Source: an uncultured Desulfovibrio sp.
GTDB lineage: Bacteria > Desulfobacterota > Desulfovibrionia > Desulfovibrionales > Desulfovibrionaceae
DNA length: 22,396 nt
Assembly: GCA_900547595.1 (NCBI GenBank)
Contig: URHE01000028.1
Span: 1-22,396 of the forward strand
Reading direction: 5' to 3'
A program made the translations under genes and the position numbers. Shown here in pieces: positions 1-6,430 of the stretch; position 1 is the first letter of the stretch; every line of letters begins with the position of its first letter. The notes beneath the pieces were generated by a model. The model had not been told where the DNA came from. It worked only from the letters and a program-made list of their open reading frames with translations, and searched no databases.

Positions 1-336
1 GGGCTGTGCCGGCTCGTTGTGGCGCCGCGCGGCAACGTGGCCGACGCCGATGCCTTCCGCGCCGTGACGCGCAAGCACTGGCCGGGCGCGCGGGAGGCGC
101 CCCCCCCGCCCCCGGAAGGGCCGCATGCGCCGTCACTGTCCACCTCGCGCATGCTCCTGCCCGGCGGCGGCGAGACCCTGCTCCTGCCCCTGCCGCCGCA
201 GGCGGTGAGCGCTTCGGAGATCCGGGCGGCATGGCTTTCCGGCAGGCCGCCGGCGGCCCTGCTGCCGCGCGGGGTTTTGCACTTGCTGGAACAACACGGG
301 GAGGCCGTCACGGCCTCCTGGAGGGAGAACCGCTGA
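1..336 (+). CDS. nadD: Nicotinate-nucleotide adenylyltransferase, C-terminal part (5' truncated by window edge)
   Basis: The frame is open from base 1 and ends in TGA at 334-336, so 111 C-terminal residues are visible. NadD transfers AMP from ATP to nicotinate mononucleotide, giving deamido-NAD in the cytoplasm. The diagnostic C-terminal signature of the nucleotidyltransferase family is present: SASEIR, followed by a W..G..P..LLP..V pattern (the ISxTxIR...LVP region of NadD). The N-terminal HxGH nucleotide-binding motif lies outside the window. The next gene starts one base after the stop, so the two are probably co-transcribed and perhaps translationally coupled. The downstream pncB and pncA on the other strand supply its substrate. 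The family call rests on the C-terminal motif only; another cytidylyltransferase-like protein is possible but less likely. Confidence 0.75.
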   Translation, partial: GLCRLVVAPRGNVADADAFRAVTRKHWPGAREAPPPPPEGPHAPSLSTSRMLLPGGGETLLLPLPPQAVSASEIRAAWLSGRPPAALLPRGVLHLLEQHGEAVTASWRENR

Positions 337-337
337 C

Positions 338-1159
338 ATGCTCAAAGTCGCCCCCAAGGAATTGCGCGAAAATATCGCCCGCGCCAACGGATACCTGCGC
401 CGCAACGAAGTCACCCGCGCCCTGGGCGCCATGAGCACGGCCCTGCGGCAGTACGCCGGGGTCCAGCTCATGCGCGGCCCCCGCGCCGAAATGGACATCC
501 AGATCTGCGAATTTCTCAGCGCCCTCGCCCACCATCAGGCCATGCAGCCCCTGCTTGACCCCACCCACAGCGGCAAGCCCAAAAGCATCCCCTACCAGCA
601 GGGCAAGGAAGCCGCCATCGCCACTGTGCTTGAGGGGCTGGCAAAAATCATGGTCAATGAGGCCGAGGAAAAGGTGCGCCGCGAGGCCGAGGCGCGGCTG
701 GAACGCAAGAAAAGCCTCATCGAGACCGGCATCCAGCTGCTCAATGACGGCCAGTACGCCAAGGGACGCGCCTTCCTCAAGCGCGTGGCCGAGGAATTCA
801 GCGAGGAGGAAGGCATCCGCGTCCAGCTCGGCCAGATTTTCGCGGCCGCGGGGCAGCTGGTGGAAGCCGCAGAAATGTATGAGGAATCCATGGAGCACGA
901 ACCGCGCGCTTCCGCCGCCTATACCGGCGCCGTGGCCGCGTGGACGGAGCTGCGGGAATATGAGCGCGCCGAGAATGTCTACAAGGCCATCCTCCGCACC
1001 TTCGGCGGCCATCCCAACACCTTCGGCAAGATGGCCAAGATGTACTGGGACTGGCGCAAGCGCGACAAGGCCGAGGAACTCGCCATCCGCGCCCTTCAGG
1101 GCGACCCCGACCAGCCCGAGGCCACCGAGGTGATGCAGGCGCTTTCCTCCCGGCGCTGA
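338..1159 (+). CDS. TPR-like helical repeat protein of unknown function
   Basis: A 273-residue protein starts at the ATG in TGACATG, one base after the nadD stop. The N-terminal 110 residues are helical. They are followed by a charged coiled-coil-like stretch (about 105-130, rich in E, R and K) and then TPR-like helix pairs from about 130 to 268, with typical G.Y..A...L and A...Y..A spacing. No signal peptide, membrane segment or catalytic motif is visible, so it is probably a cytoplasmic scaffold or partner-binding protein. It looks like a conserved protein of the Desulfovibrio lineage, but I cannot assign a role. It converges with hemW, with 55 bp between the two stops. Confidence 0.8.
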   Translation: MLKVAPKELRENIARANGYLRRNEVTRALGAMSTALRQYAGVQLMRGPRAEMDIQICEFLSALAHHQAMQPLLDPTHSGKPKSIPYQQGKEAAIATVLEGLAKIMVNEAEEKVRREAEARLERKKSLIETGIQLLNDGQYAKGRAFLKRVAEEFSEEEGIRVQLGQIFAAAGQLVEAAEMYEESMEHEPRASAAYTGAVAAWTELREYERAENVYKAILRTFGGHPNTFGKMAKMYWDWRKRDKAEELAIRALQGDPDQPEATEVMQALSSRR

Positions 1160-1214
1160 CGGTATACGCCCCCGCAGGGAACAGCGCCCGCGAAGGAACC
1201 GCGGCTGCCGGCGC

Positions 1215-2501
1215 TCAGGCCGTGGGCCAGACCACGGGACGGATCTCCGGTCCCCGCGGGTCTTTCGCGGGCAACGGCGCGGCGGGCATGGCCGCCCGCG
1301 GGGACGGCGCGCCGTCCGCGGGGAGCGGCTCGCGCTCCAGCACGGCCTCGGTGCGTTCAAACAGATTGGAAATGATCGCGTTGGACACGAGCATGCCGCT
1401 GCGCGTGAGCCGCAGATAGCCGTTGCGGATGCGGATCAGGCCGTTCTCGTGCAGGGCCTGGATGAGCCGCTGGTGGTCGCGGAGAAAGTCGCGGCCCGTG
1501 ACATCGCGGTAGGCCCGCAGGCGCAGACCGCGCGATGTGCGCAGCCGCAGCATGATGAGTTCCAGCACGCGCACGCCGGGCGTGAGCACTTCCGGAGCCT
1601 GGCCCAGGGCGCCGGCGCGCACCCGGCTGTCCCACGCGCGCTGGCTCGCGGGATTCGTCCAGCGGCGCCCGGCGATGGTGGACGTGGCCGACGGGCCAAA
1701 GCCGAGATAGTCCGCGCCTTCCCAGTAGCCGAGATTGTGCCGGCACTGGAAGCCCATGCGCGCGAAATTGGAAATCTCGTAGTGCAGATAGCCCTGGGCC
1801 TCAAGAAAGGCCGCGCCCTCCATGAACATGATGTTCTGGTCCCGCTCGGGCGGCTGGGCCAGGCGCCCTTCCTCGCACTCCAGTTCCAGCGGCGTGCCCG
1901 GCTCCAGCGTGAGGCCGTAGGCCGAAATATGGTCCGGCGCCATGCGCACCGCGTCCTTGAGGGTCTGGAGCCACTGGCGCACGCTCTGTCCGGGCAGGCC
2001 CCACATCAGGTCGATGCCGATATTGGCGCAGCCCGCCTCGCGCGCGGCAAAGACCGCATGCAGGCTGTCCTGCGCCTTGTGCGGGCGCCCCAGGGTGCGG
2101 AGCATGGTCTCGTCCAGGCTCTGGATGCCGATGGACAAACGATTGACGCCCGCCGCCAGCAAATCGGCCACGGCGCGCGGCCCGCGCAGGGATTCGGGAT
2201 TGGCCTCCAGCGTGATCTCTGTCTTGGCGCCGAGCTGGAAGTGGCGGGCAAGGCGCTCCAGGATGACGCCCACGATGCGCGGCGGCAGGAGGCTTGGCGT
2301 GCCGCCGCCGAAAAAGACGCTCTGCACGGCGGTGCCACCCAGTGTGTCCGCGTGGAAGGCCAGCTCCATGAGCAGGGTGTCCACATAGTCGCGGACCTGG
2401 GGCGATGTGGACGCCTCCACCCCGCGGCCCAGAGGCGCGGAATGGAAGGCGCAGTAATTGCAGCGCGTGCGGCAGAAGGGAACATGGATATAGACGAGCA
2501 T
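1215..2501 (-). CDS. hemW: HemW-like radical SAM protein (coproporphyrinogen III oxidase-like, heme chaperone family)
   Basis: The protein is 428 residues and starts at the ATG whose complement is 2499-2501. This start gives the canonical N-terminus YIHVPFC and the radical SAM cluster motif CRTRCNYC (C10, C14, C17). The frame stays open far upstream, but that part does not resemble the family. Further marks are FFGGGTPS, the TLEANPE strand, the RLSIGIQS motif and a C-terminal winged-helix-like HemN_C region. An extra Pro/Ala-rich tail of about 40 residues follows. Members bind a 4Fe-4S cluster, SAM and heme, and are thought to deliver heme rather than oxidise coproporphyrinogen; they are often misnamed HemN. 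It lies 80 bp downstream of pncB on the same strand and is likely part of the same transcript. True HemN has a different N-terminus, so HemW is preferred. Confidence 0.9.
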   Translation of the reverse strand: MLVYIHVPFCRTRCNYCAFHSAPLGRGVEASTSPQVRDYVDTLLMELAFHADTLGGTAVQSVFFGGGTPSLLPPRIVGVILERLARHFQLGAKTEITLEANPESLRGPRAVADLLAAGVNRLSIGIQSLDETMLRTLGRPHKAQDSLHAVFAAREAGCANIGIDLMWGLPGQSVRQWLQTLKDAVRMAPDHISAYGLTLEPGTPLELECEEGRLAQPPERDQNIMFMEGAAFLEAQGYLHYEISNFARMGFQCRHNLGYWEGADYLGFGPSATSTIAGRRWTNPASQRAWDSRVRAGALGQAPEVLTPGVRVLELIMLRLRTSRGLRLRAYRDVTGRDFLRDHQRLIQALHENGLIRIRNGYLRLTRSGMLVSNAIISNLFERTEAVLEREPLPADGAPSPRAAMPAAPLPAKDPRGPEIRPVVWPTA

Positions 2502-2581
2502 GGCGCGGCCCTGCCGGAATTTTGCCGCGCGGGGCGGCGATATGGCGAAAGATGCAAGGGGCGTGCCGCGGCGCCGGAGGC

Positions 2582-3805
2582 TCAGGCCCCGGCGCCTGTC
2601 GGCGCGGTCATGTGGAGGGCCTCCATGAAGCGGCGCACCACGGCGGGATCGCCCGTATGCTTGGCCGCCTCCTCGCTGAGCTTGCAGGTCTCGTTGAAGA
2701 ACGGCCAGGATTCGGTGATCTTGACGGCCACGAGCTTGATGACGATGTTCAGCGGGTCCACGCCGGGAAAATCGTGGGTGAAATGGGTGCCGATGCCGAA
2801 CGAGGGCTGGCAGACCGGGGCGGCGAAACGCTGTATCTCCACCGCCTGGTCCACGGTGAGCGCGTTGCTGAAGACCACCTGCTTGGTGGCGGGGTCGATG
2901 CCGAGCGAGCGGTACTTGGCCACGATCTTTTCGAGTTCTTCGCGGTTGTCGCCGCTGTCCACGCGCAGGCCCTTGAACATGTTGGCGTAATCCTCGGAAA
3001 AATTCAGGCTGAATATCTCCCACCCGAAGGTGTCGTACAGAAAGGTGCCGAGCGAACCCCGATAGGTGGACGACCACGCCTTCATGGCGAGATAGTTGGC
3101 CATCTGCGGGCCGTACATGCCGCCGATGGCGGCGATGATCTCATGGGCCATGGTGCCCACGGGCACGAGGTCGTATTTCATGGCGAAATGGACATTGCTC
3201 GTGCCGGTGAAGCGGCCTGGGCCGGTCGATGCGGCATCCGCCCCGGCGAGCGCCCGGATGGCCGCCTCCTGCGCGGCGAACGACGCGCGCCGGCGCGTGC
3301 CGAAATCGCTGAAGATGCAGCCGTTGCGGATGAGGCGCTCCGCCTTGGCGCGCGTTTTCTCCGCAAAGGCGGCGAGGTCCAGCCCGGCGTCGCGCCCGGT
3401 CATCATGAGGTAGAGCTCGGAAATGATGGCGAGCACCTTGACCTCAAGCAGGATGATATTGGTCCAGCAGCCCTCGAACTCCACCTGGAGATGCCCGGAG
3501 GCGTCCTGGCGCACGCGCGCGAGGCCGGCGTCATAGCGGAAGCCGCGCAGGAAGCTGTAGAACCAGTGGGGGATATAGCGGCAGCGCCGCTTCATGAAGG
3601 CGATCTCCTCGTCCGTGATGACCACGTCCTCAAGCATGGCGATCTGGCGTTCCAGCTCGCGGGCGAAGCCCTCGGGATAGACCGTGCCCCCCCGGTCGGT
3701 GAAGGAATACTTCACCTGGGCGCGCGGAAAATTGTCGATGACCGCGCAGCACATGGTGAATTTGTAGAGATCGTCGTCAGTGAAGTGGGTGATGATCTGT
3801 CGCAT
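2582..3805 (-). CDS. pncB: Nicotinate phosphoribosyltransferase
   Basis: The 407-residue protein has the usual length for bacterial PncB. It makes nicotinate mononucleotide from nicotinate and PRPP with ATP use, the entry step of the Preiss-Handler salvage route. The start at 3805 gives the typical N-terminus with DLYKFTM (12-18). Further motifs are FGTRRR (168-173), FTGTSNVHFA (199-208) and GTMAHE (217-222), which contains the likely phosphorylated or catalytic His221. RVDSGDN (281-287) and FGIGT (336-340) form part of the phosphate-binding barrel. The ribosome-binding site is weak (CGGAAAC), and a large hairpin lies 27 bp upstream of the start, so translation or mRNA stability may be regulated. 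It is 155 bp downstream of pncA and 80 bp upstream of hemW, all on one strand. Confidence 0.95.
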   Translation of the reverse strand: MRQIITHFTDDDLYKFTMCCAVIDNFPRAQVKYSFTDRGGTVYPEGFARELERQIAMLEDVVITDEEIAFMKRRCRYIPHWFYSFLRGFRYDAGLARVRQDASGHLQVEFEGCWTNIILLEVKVLAIISELYLMMTGRDAGLDLAAFAEKTRAKAERLIRNGCIFSDFGTRRRASFAAQEAAIRALAGADAASTGPGRFTGTSNVHFAMKYDLVPVGTMAHEIIAAIGGMYGPQMANYLAMKAWSSTYRGSLGTFLYDTFGWEIFSLNFSEDYANMFKGLRVDSGDNREELEKIVAKYRSLGIDPATKQVVFSNALTVDQAVEIQRFAAPVCQPSFGIGTHFTHDFPGVDPLNIVIKLVAVKITESWPFFNETCKLSEEAAKHTGDPAVVRRFMEALHMTAPTGAGA

Positions 3806-3831
3806 GGCAGTTTCCGGCGGCATCCCGGCAT

Positions 3832-3864
3832 GCGGCGCCCCGGCGGACGTCCGCCATGCGCCGC
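3832..3864 (-). promoter_or_regulatory. Imperfect dyad in the pncB leader
   Basis: A perfect 14-bp palindrome, GGCGGACGTCCGCC (3842-3855), is flanked by matching arms GCGGCG (3832-3837) and CGCCGC (3859-3864), with small unmatched stretches between them. In the minus-strand transcript this folds into a strong hairpin ending about 27 nt before the pncB start. No U-run follows, so it is not a classic terminator. It could be an operator, an RNA-processing or stability stem, or a translational control element. No ligand or regulator can be named. Confidence 0.45.
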
Positions 3865-3924
3865 CGCCCGTGGGGCGGGAGCCGCAAAGGCATGGGCGCC
3901 GGTTCCCGACGCCGGTTATGGAAC

Positions 3925-3949
3925 GGACGGACCGCGCTTGCGTCCGTCC
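3925..3949 (-). promoter_or_regulatory. Hairpin just downstream of pncA
   Basis: GGACGGAC (3925-3932) pairs perfectly with GTCCGTCC (3942-3949) across a 9-nt loop. It lies 12 bp after the pncA stop on the transcribed strand. With no T-run on the minus strand it is a weak terminator at best. Together with the next dyad it gives the pncA-pncB gap two stable stems, as might be seen with differential mRNA stability or partial termination. Confidence 0.4.
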
Positions 3950-3960
3950 CGGGGCGGGGC

Positions 3961-4539
3961 CTACAGGGCCGGGCCCTGCCGCACGGGAATGCCGGCGCCG
4001 GCGGCATAGTCCGCGAGCGCCGTCCCCCCGTCCAGAGAGGGAGAAAAGGCCCCGAGAACGGCAAAGCGCCCGGCGCCCAGCAGGTCCACGCCGTCCCGCA
4101 GGGTGGAAAGAACGCAAATATCCCCGGCCAGGCCGCAAATATCCACGCGCGCGACGCCCAGCCGCTCCACGGCGGCGAGGATGCGCTCCCTGGCGTCGGC
4201 ATTCTGAAAAATGGAATATTCCTCGCGCCCGCGTTCCTGTCCCTTGTGGAGCACGAGGCACTCGCCCGCCGTCTCGTAAAGCGCGGGCACGAGCGCCGGC
4301 CAGAGGGCCGCGCCCGCCGTGTCCGCCACGCAATGCCGGGGCCACTGGCCGCCGGCCTCGCGGAACGAGCAATGGTCATAGGGATGACAGTCCGCGGTGA
4401 CGATCTTGGCCGCATACGCGCCGTCCGCCGCGCGGAGCGCCCCGGCCAGGGCGTCCATGCCCTTCTGCGCCCCCGGCACAGGCAGGCTGCCGGTGATGAA
4501 ATCCAGCTGCGGATCCACGACAAGGAGAAGACGCTGCAT
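3961..4539 (-). CDS. pncA: Nicotinamidase (isochorismatase-fold)
   Basis: The 192-residue protein hydrolyses nicotinamide to nicotinate and ammonia in the cytoplasm and so feeds PncB. The catalytic triad is visible: D9 in VVDPQLDF, K99 in LHKGQ and C142 in GLAGDICVLST. The metal site is TADCHPYDHCSF (D50, H52, H56), with Cys where many homologues have Trp before the HP pair. The downstream GGQWPRHCV segment is also typical of bacterial PncA. A good ribosome-binding site (GGGAGG, 5 nt from the ATG) supports the start. It is first in a leftward pncA-pncB-hemW set, with promoter-like elements and palindromes upstream. Other isochorismatase-family hydrolases share the fold, but the metal-binding motif and the neighbouring pncB favour nicotinamidase. 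Confidence 0.92.
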   Translation of the reverse strand: MQRLLLVVDPQLDFITGSLPVPGAQKGMDALAGALRAADGAYAAKIVTADCHPYDHCSFREAGGQWPRHCVADTAGAALWPALVPALYETAGECLVLHKGQERGREEYSIFQNADARERILAAVERLGVARVDICGLAGDICVLSTLRDGVDLLGAGRFAVLGAFSPSLDGGTALADYAAGAGIPVRQGPAL

Positions 4540-4565
4540 GCCGCCTCCCGGGCTGCGGTTGCGGG

Positions 4566-4593
4566 GCGCGGGCCCGCGCGGAAAACCGCGGGC
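4566..4593. repeat. GC palindrome and hairpin in the pncA leader
   Basis: GCGCGGGCCCGCGC (4566-4579) is a perfect 14-bp palindrome. Overlapping it, GCCCGCG (4572-4578) pairs with CGCGGGC (4587-4593) across an 8-nt loop. The two folds are mutually exclusive in RNA. They lie 27-54 bp before the pncA start, between a possible promoter and the ribosome-binding site. This is compatible with an operator or a switching leader, but in such GC-rich DNA chance is a real alternative. Confidence 0.35.
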
Positions 4594-4611
4594 CGGACGG
4601 CGCCCTGCCCT

Positions 4612-4640
4612 TGATTACTCCGGCCCGCGCCTGATGGCAA
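4612..4640 (-). promoter_or_regulatory. pncA: Possible sigma-70-type promoter for pncA
   Basis: On the minus strand TTGCCA (-35, complement of 4635-4640) is followed after 17 bp by TAATCA (complement of 4612-4617). The -35 matches consensus at five of six positions and the -10 is poor. It would start transcription about 65 nt before pncA, upstream of the palindromes. Weak support. Confidence 0.28.
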
Positions 4641-4655
4641 GCCCGCCGGCGCCCA

Positions 4656-4681
4656 TGGGGTTTTTCCGATTTTGCCGATAG
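4656..4681 (+). promoter_or_regulatory. Possible sigma-28 (FliA)-type promoter for the flagellar-like gene
   Basis: GCCGATAG (4674-4681) matches seven of eight bases of the sigma-28 -10 consensus GCCGATAA. Ten bases upstream is TGGGGTTT (4656-4663), which shares T...GTTT with the -35 consensus TAAAGTTT. The start would lie about 90 nt before the ATG at 4783. The downstream gene is flagellar-like, which fits, but the -35 is poor. Confidence 0.35.
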
Positions 4682-4782
4682 GGAAAGCATGCGGGCCCGC
4701 CTCCCGGGCCAGGCGCGGAGCTCTCCGCAAAAAGGCTTTGCAGACGCCCGCATTTGTGCTAGACAGCCTTCAGGAGCACATC

Positions 4783-5217
4783 ATGGACGGCGTTTCCGGC
4801 AGCGGCGGCATCAACTCGGCCCTGTATATGGGCGCGGGCGCCATGCAGGCCCATTCGTGGGGCATGGCCGTCAGCGCGCACAATGTGGCCAATGTCTCCA
4901 CAGACGGCTTCACGCCGCAGCGCGCGCTCTTTGCCACCGGCCCCGGCGGCCGGGGCGTCACGCTGGACACGGTGCTCCGCGATCCGCCTTTGGGGGGCGC
5001 GGTATCCGCGCCGGACAGGCCGGGAACGGCCAACGCCGCGTCGGACGCCATCTATGACGCGGCGGGGCTGCCGCCGGAGGCCGTGCGTCCAAGCGGTACG
5101 GAACTTGCAAGAGAAATGCCCCGCATGATCGTCACCCAGCGCACCTATGAGGCCAATGCCCAGACCGTGCGCACGGCTGACGACATGCTCGGCACATTGC
5201 TGAATATCAAAGCCTGA
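4783..5217 (+). CDS. Small flagellar rod/hook-like protein (FlgE/FlgG terminal domains only)
   Basis: The 144-residue protein has two halves typical of axial flagellar proteins. The N-terminal helix (about 10-45) contains the AVSAHNVANVSTDGF signature of the basal-body rod domain. The C-terminal helix (about 106-144) has TQRTYEANAQTVRTADDML, closest to the ends of FlgE/FlgG. The central domain that FlgE, FlgF and FlgG carry is missing, so only about 60 loosely structured residues link the two helices. The start at 4783 is chosen because CAGGAG lies 6 nt upstream and because the residues before it are not conserved in type. The size resembles FlgC, but the C-terminus resembles FlgE/FlgG. No other flagellar structural gene is next to it. 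It may be an axial accessory or junction protein, exported by the flagellar secretion system. Confidence 0.8.
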   Translation: MDGVSGSGGINSALYMGAGAMQAHSWGMAVSAHNVANVSTDGFTPQRALFATGPGGRGVTLDTVLRDPPLGGAVSAPDRPGTANAASDAIYDAAGLPPEAVRPSGTELAREMPRMIVTQRTYEANAQTVRTADDMLGTLLNIKA

Positions 5218-5397
5218 TCCCGCGGCTGTTTTTCGGTCACGTCCGGTCACGCGTCCGTCCGCGCCTGCGGCGGCAGCGGCTGTTGCCGTGGGCGAGGTTC
5301 CATGGCTGAACAGGCGCGGGGGTCTGCTTGGATTTGTACGCATCCGCCCGGCGCGGTTGCAGGGTCTGTCTTTTTTTTTGCAGGGGGGAAAAAACGG

Positions 5398-6339
5398 ATG
5401 GGAAAATGTCTGAACGTGTGCGCGCTTGTTCTCGGCTGTGGTCTTGTTTTCGGCTGTGCCGCGCAAAAAAGCGGCGAAGCCGCCGAGCAGGCGCGCGCGG
5501 AGCGCTTCCTTCAGTCCTATGAAGCCAGCCTGAACGAAGAACAGGAACTGGCGGGGCAGGAACTGCTCCGGCATGCCCGTTCGGCCATCGGCACCCCCTA
5601 TGTGCGCGGCGGTTCCACGCCCGGCGGCTTTGACTGCTCCGGCTTTGTCAGCTGGGCCTTCAAGAATGTGGGCGTCCAGCTCCCCCGCACCGCGCGCGAG
5701 CAGTCCGTTGTTGGTGAAAAAATCAACAATATCGAAGATATGCGTGCGGGCGACATCGTGGCCTTCCGCCATCCCCGCCGCGGCTATCACACGGGCATCT
5801 ATGTGGGCGACGGCAAATTCATCCACAGCCCCCGCAAGCGCACCCGCGTGCGGATCAACTCCCTCTCCGATCCCTATTTCAGCAAGACCCTGCTCGGCGC
5901 GCGCCGCGTGAACATCGGCAATGGCGAGAATCTTGTGGCCCAGGCGGAAAGCCGCCTCGGCGCCTACGCCGAAGCCAGGAGCAGCCAGAAGAGCGGCAAG
6001 AGCGTCGCCGCCGCGAGCGACAGGGCCGGAAAATCCGTCAAGGCGCAGCGCGCCTCCAAGAGTTCCAGGGTGACAAAGGCTTCCGCCAAATCACGGAGCA
6101 CCAAGGCCGTTACCAAAAAGTCCGGCAAAACCGCCAGGAGCGTGGCTTCCGCGCAAAAGACCTCCGGCGGGAAGGCCGCCGTCAAAACCAGCGCCAGAAA
6201 CGGCGCATCCAGGGTCTCGGCTGTGGCGCAGAACAGCAAGTCCTCCCGCGCGGCGCGCCATGCCAAACCGACGGCCAGGAAGAGCGCGCACAAGACCGTC
6301 TCCGCCCTGCACGGCAAGAGCGGCAGGAACCGCTCCTGA
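5398..6339 (+). CDS. NlpC/P60 cell-wall peptidase lipoprotein with basic Lys/Ser/Ala-rich tail
   Basis: The 313-residue protein begins with a short hydrophobic signal and a lipobox-like VFGC (Cys20). A charged helix (24-55) follows, then an NlpC/P60 domain (about 52-172) with catalytic Cys80 in FDCSGF, His131 in YHTGIYVG and His143 in FIHSP. Such enzymes cut peptide cross-bridges or stems of peptidoglycan, here presumably from an anchored position in the periplasm. Residues about 193-313 are low-complexity and strongly basic, with repeating K-S, A-K and S-R patterns resembling histone H1-like tails. This extension is not part of the family's usual layout. The ATG at 5398 is chosen because the signal peptide starts there and an AGGGGGG tract lies upstream; the frame is open back to 5302 but that part spoils the signal peptide. 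T9, G6 and A6 runs sit just upstream. Confidence 0.9.
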   Translation: MGKCLNVCALVLGCGLVFGCAAQKSGEAAEQARAERFLQSYEASLNEEQELAGQELLRHARSAIGTPYVRGGSTPGGFDCSGFVSWAFKNVGVQLPRTAREQSVVGEKINNIEDMRAGDIVAFRHPRRGYHTGIYVGDGKFIHSPRKRTRVRINSLSDPYFSKTLLGARRVNIGNGENLVAQAESRLGAYAEARSSQKSGKSVAAASDRAGKSVKAQRASKSSRVTKASAKSRSTKAVTKKSGKTARSVASAQKTSGGKAAVKTSARNGASRVSAVAQNSKSSRAARHAKPTARKSAHKTVSALHGKSGRNRS

Positions 6340-6374
6340 GCGCGCGCCCGCTGTTTCCCGCCCCCCGGGGGCAA

Positions 6375-6405
6375 CGAGAAAACGCGGCCCTGCCGCGTTT
6401 TCTCG
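6375..6405 (+). terminator. Intrinsic terminator after the NlpC/P60 gene
   Basis: A perfect 14-bp stem, CGAGAAAACGCGGC (6375-6388) and its complement (6392-6405), has a 3-nt loop. Read as a terminator, the GC core CGCGGC/GCCGCG is followed by TTTTCTC. The A-run on the other arm makes it potentially bidirectional. It ends 25 bp before the gluQ start, so gluQ must rely on read-through or on a promoter very close to or inside this stem. Confidence 0.75.
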
Positions 6406-6430
6406 CGTCAATGCCTGTGAGGGCGTGCCA

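Noticed and set aside
4738..4765. TTGCAG, 16 bp, TAGACA as a promoter directly before the flagellar-like gene
   Set aside because: The transcription start would fall on the ribosome-binding site at 4771-4776, leaving no usable leader.
5242..5262. Tandem CGGTCACG repeats after the flagellar-like gene
   Set aside because: Only two short copies, with no link to a known site; chance is sufficient.
5302..5397. Upstream ATG in frame with the NlpC/P60 gene
   Set aside because: Starting there would put 32 polar residues before the signal peptide; the ATG at 5398 gives a normal lipoprotein signal.
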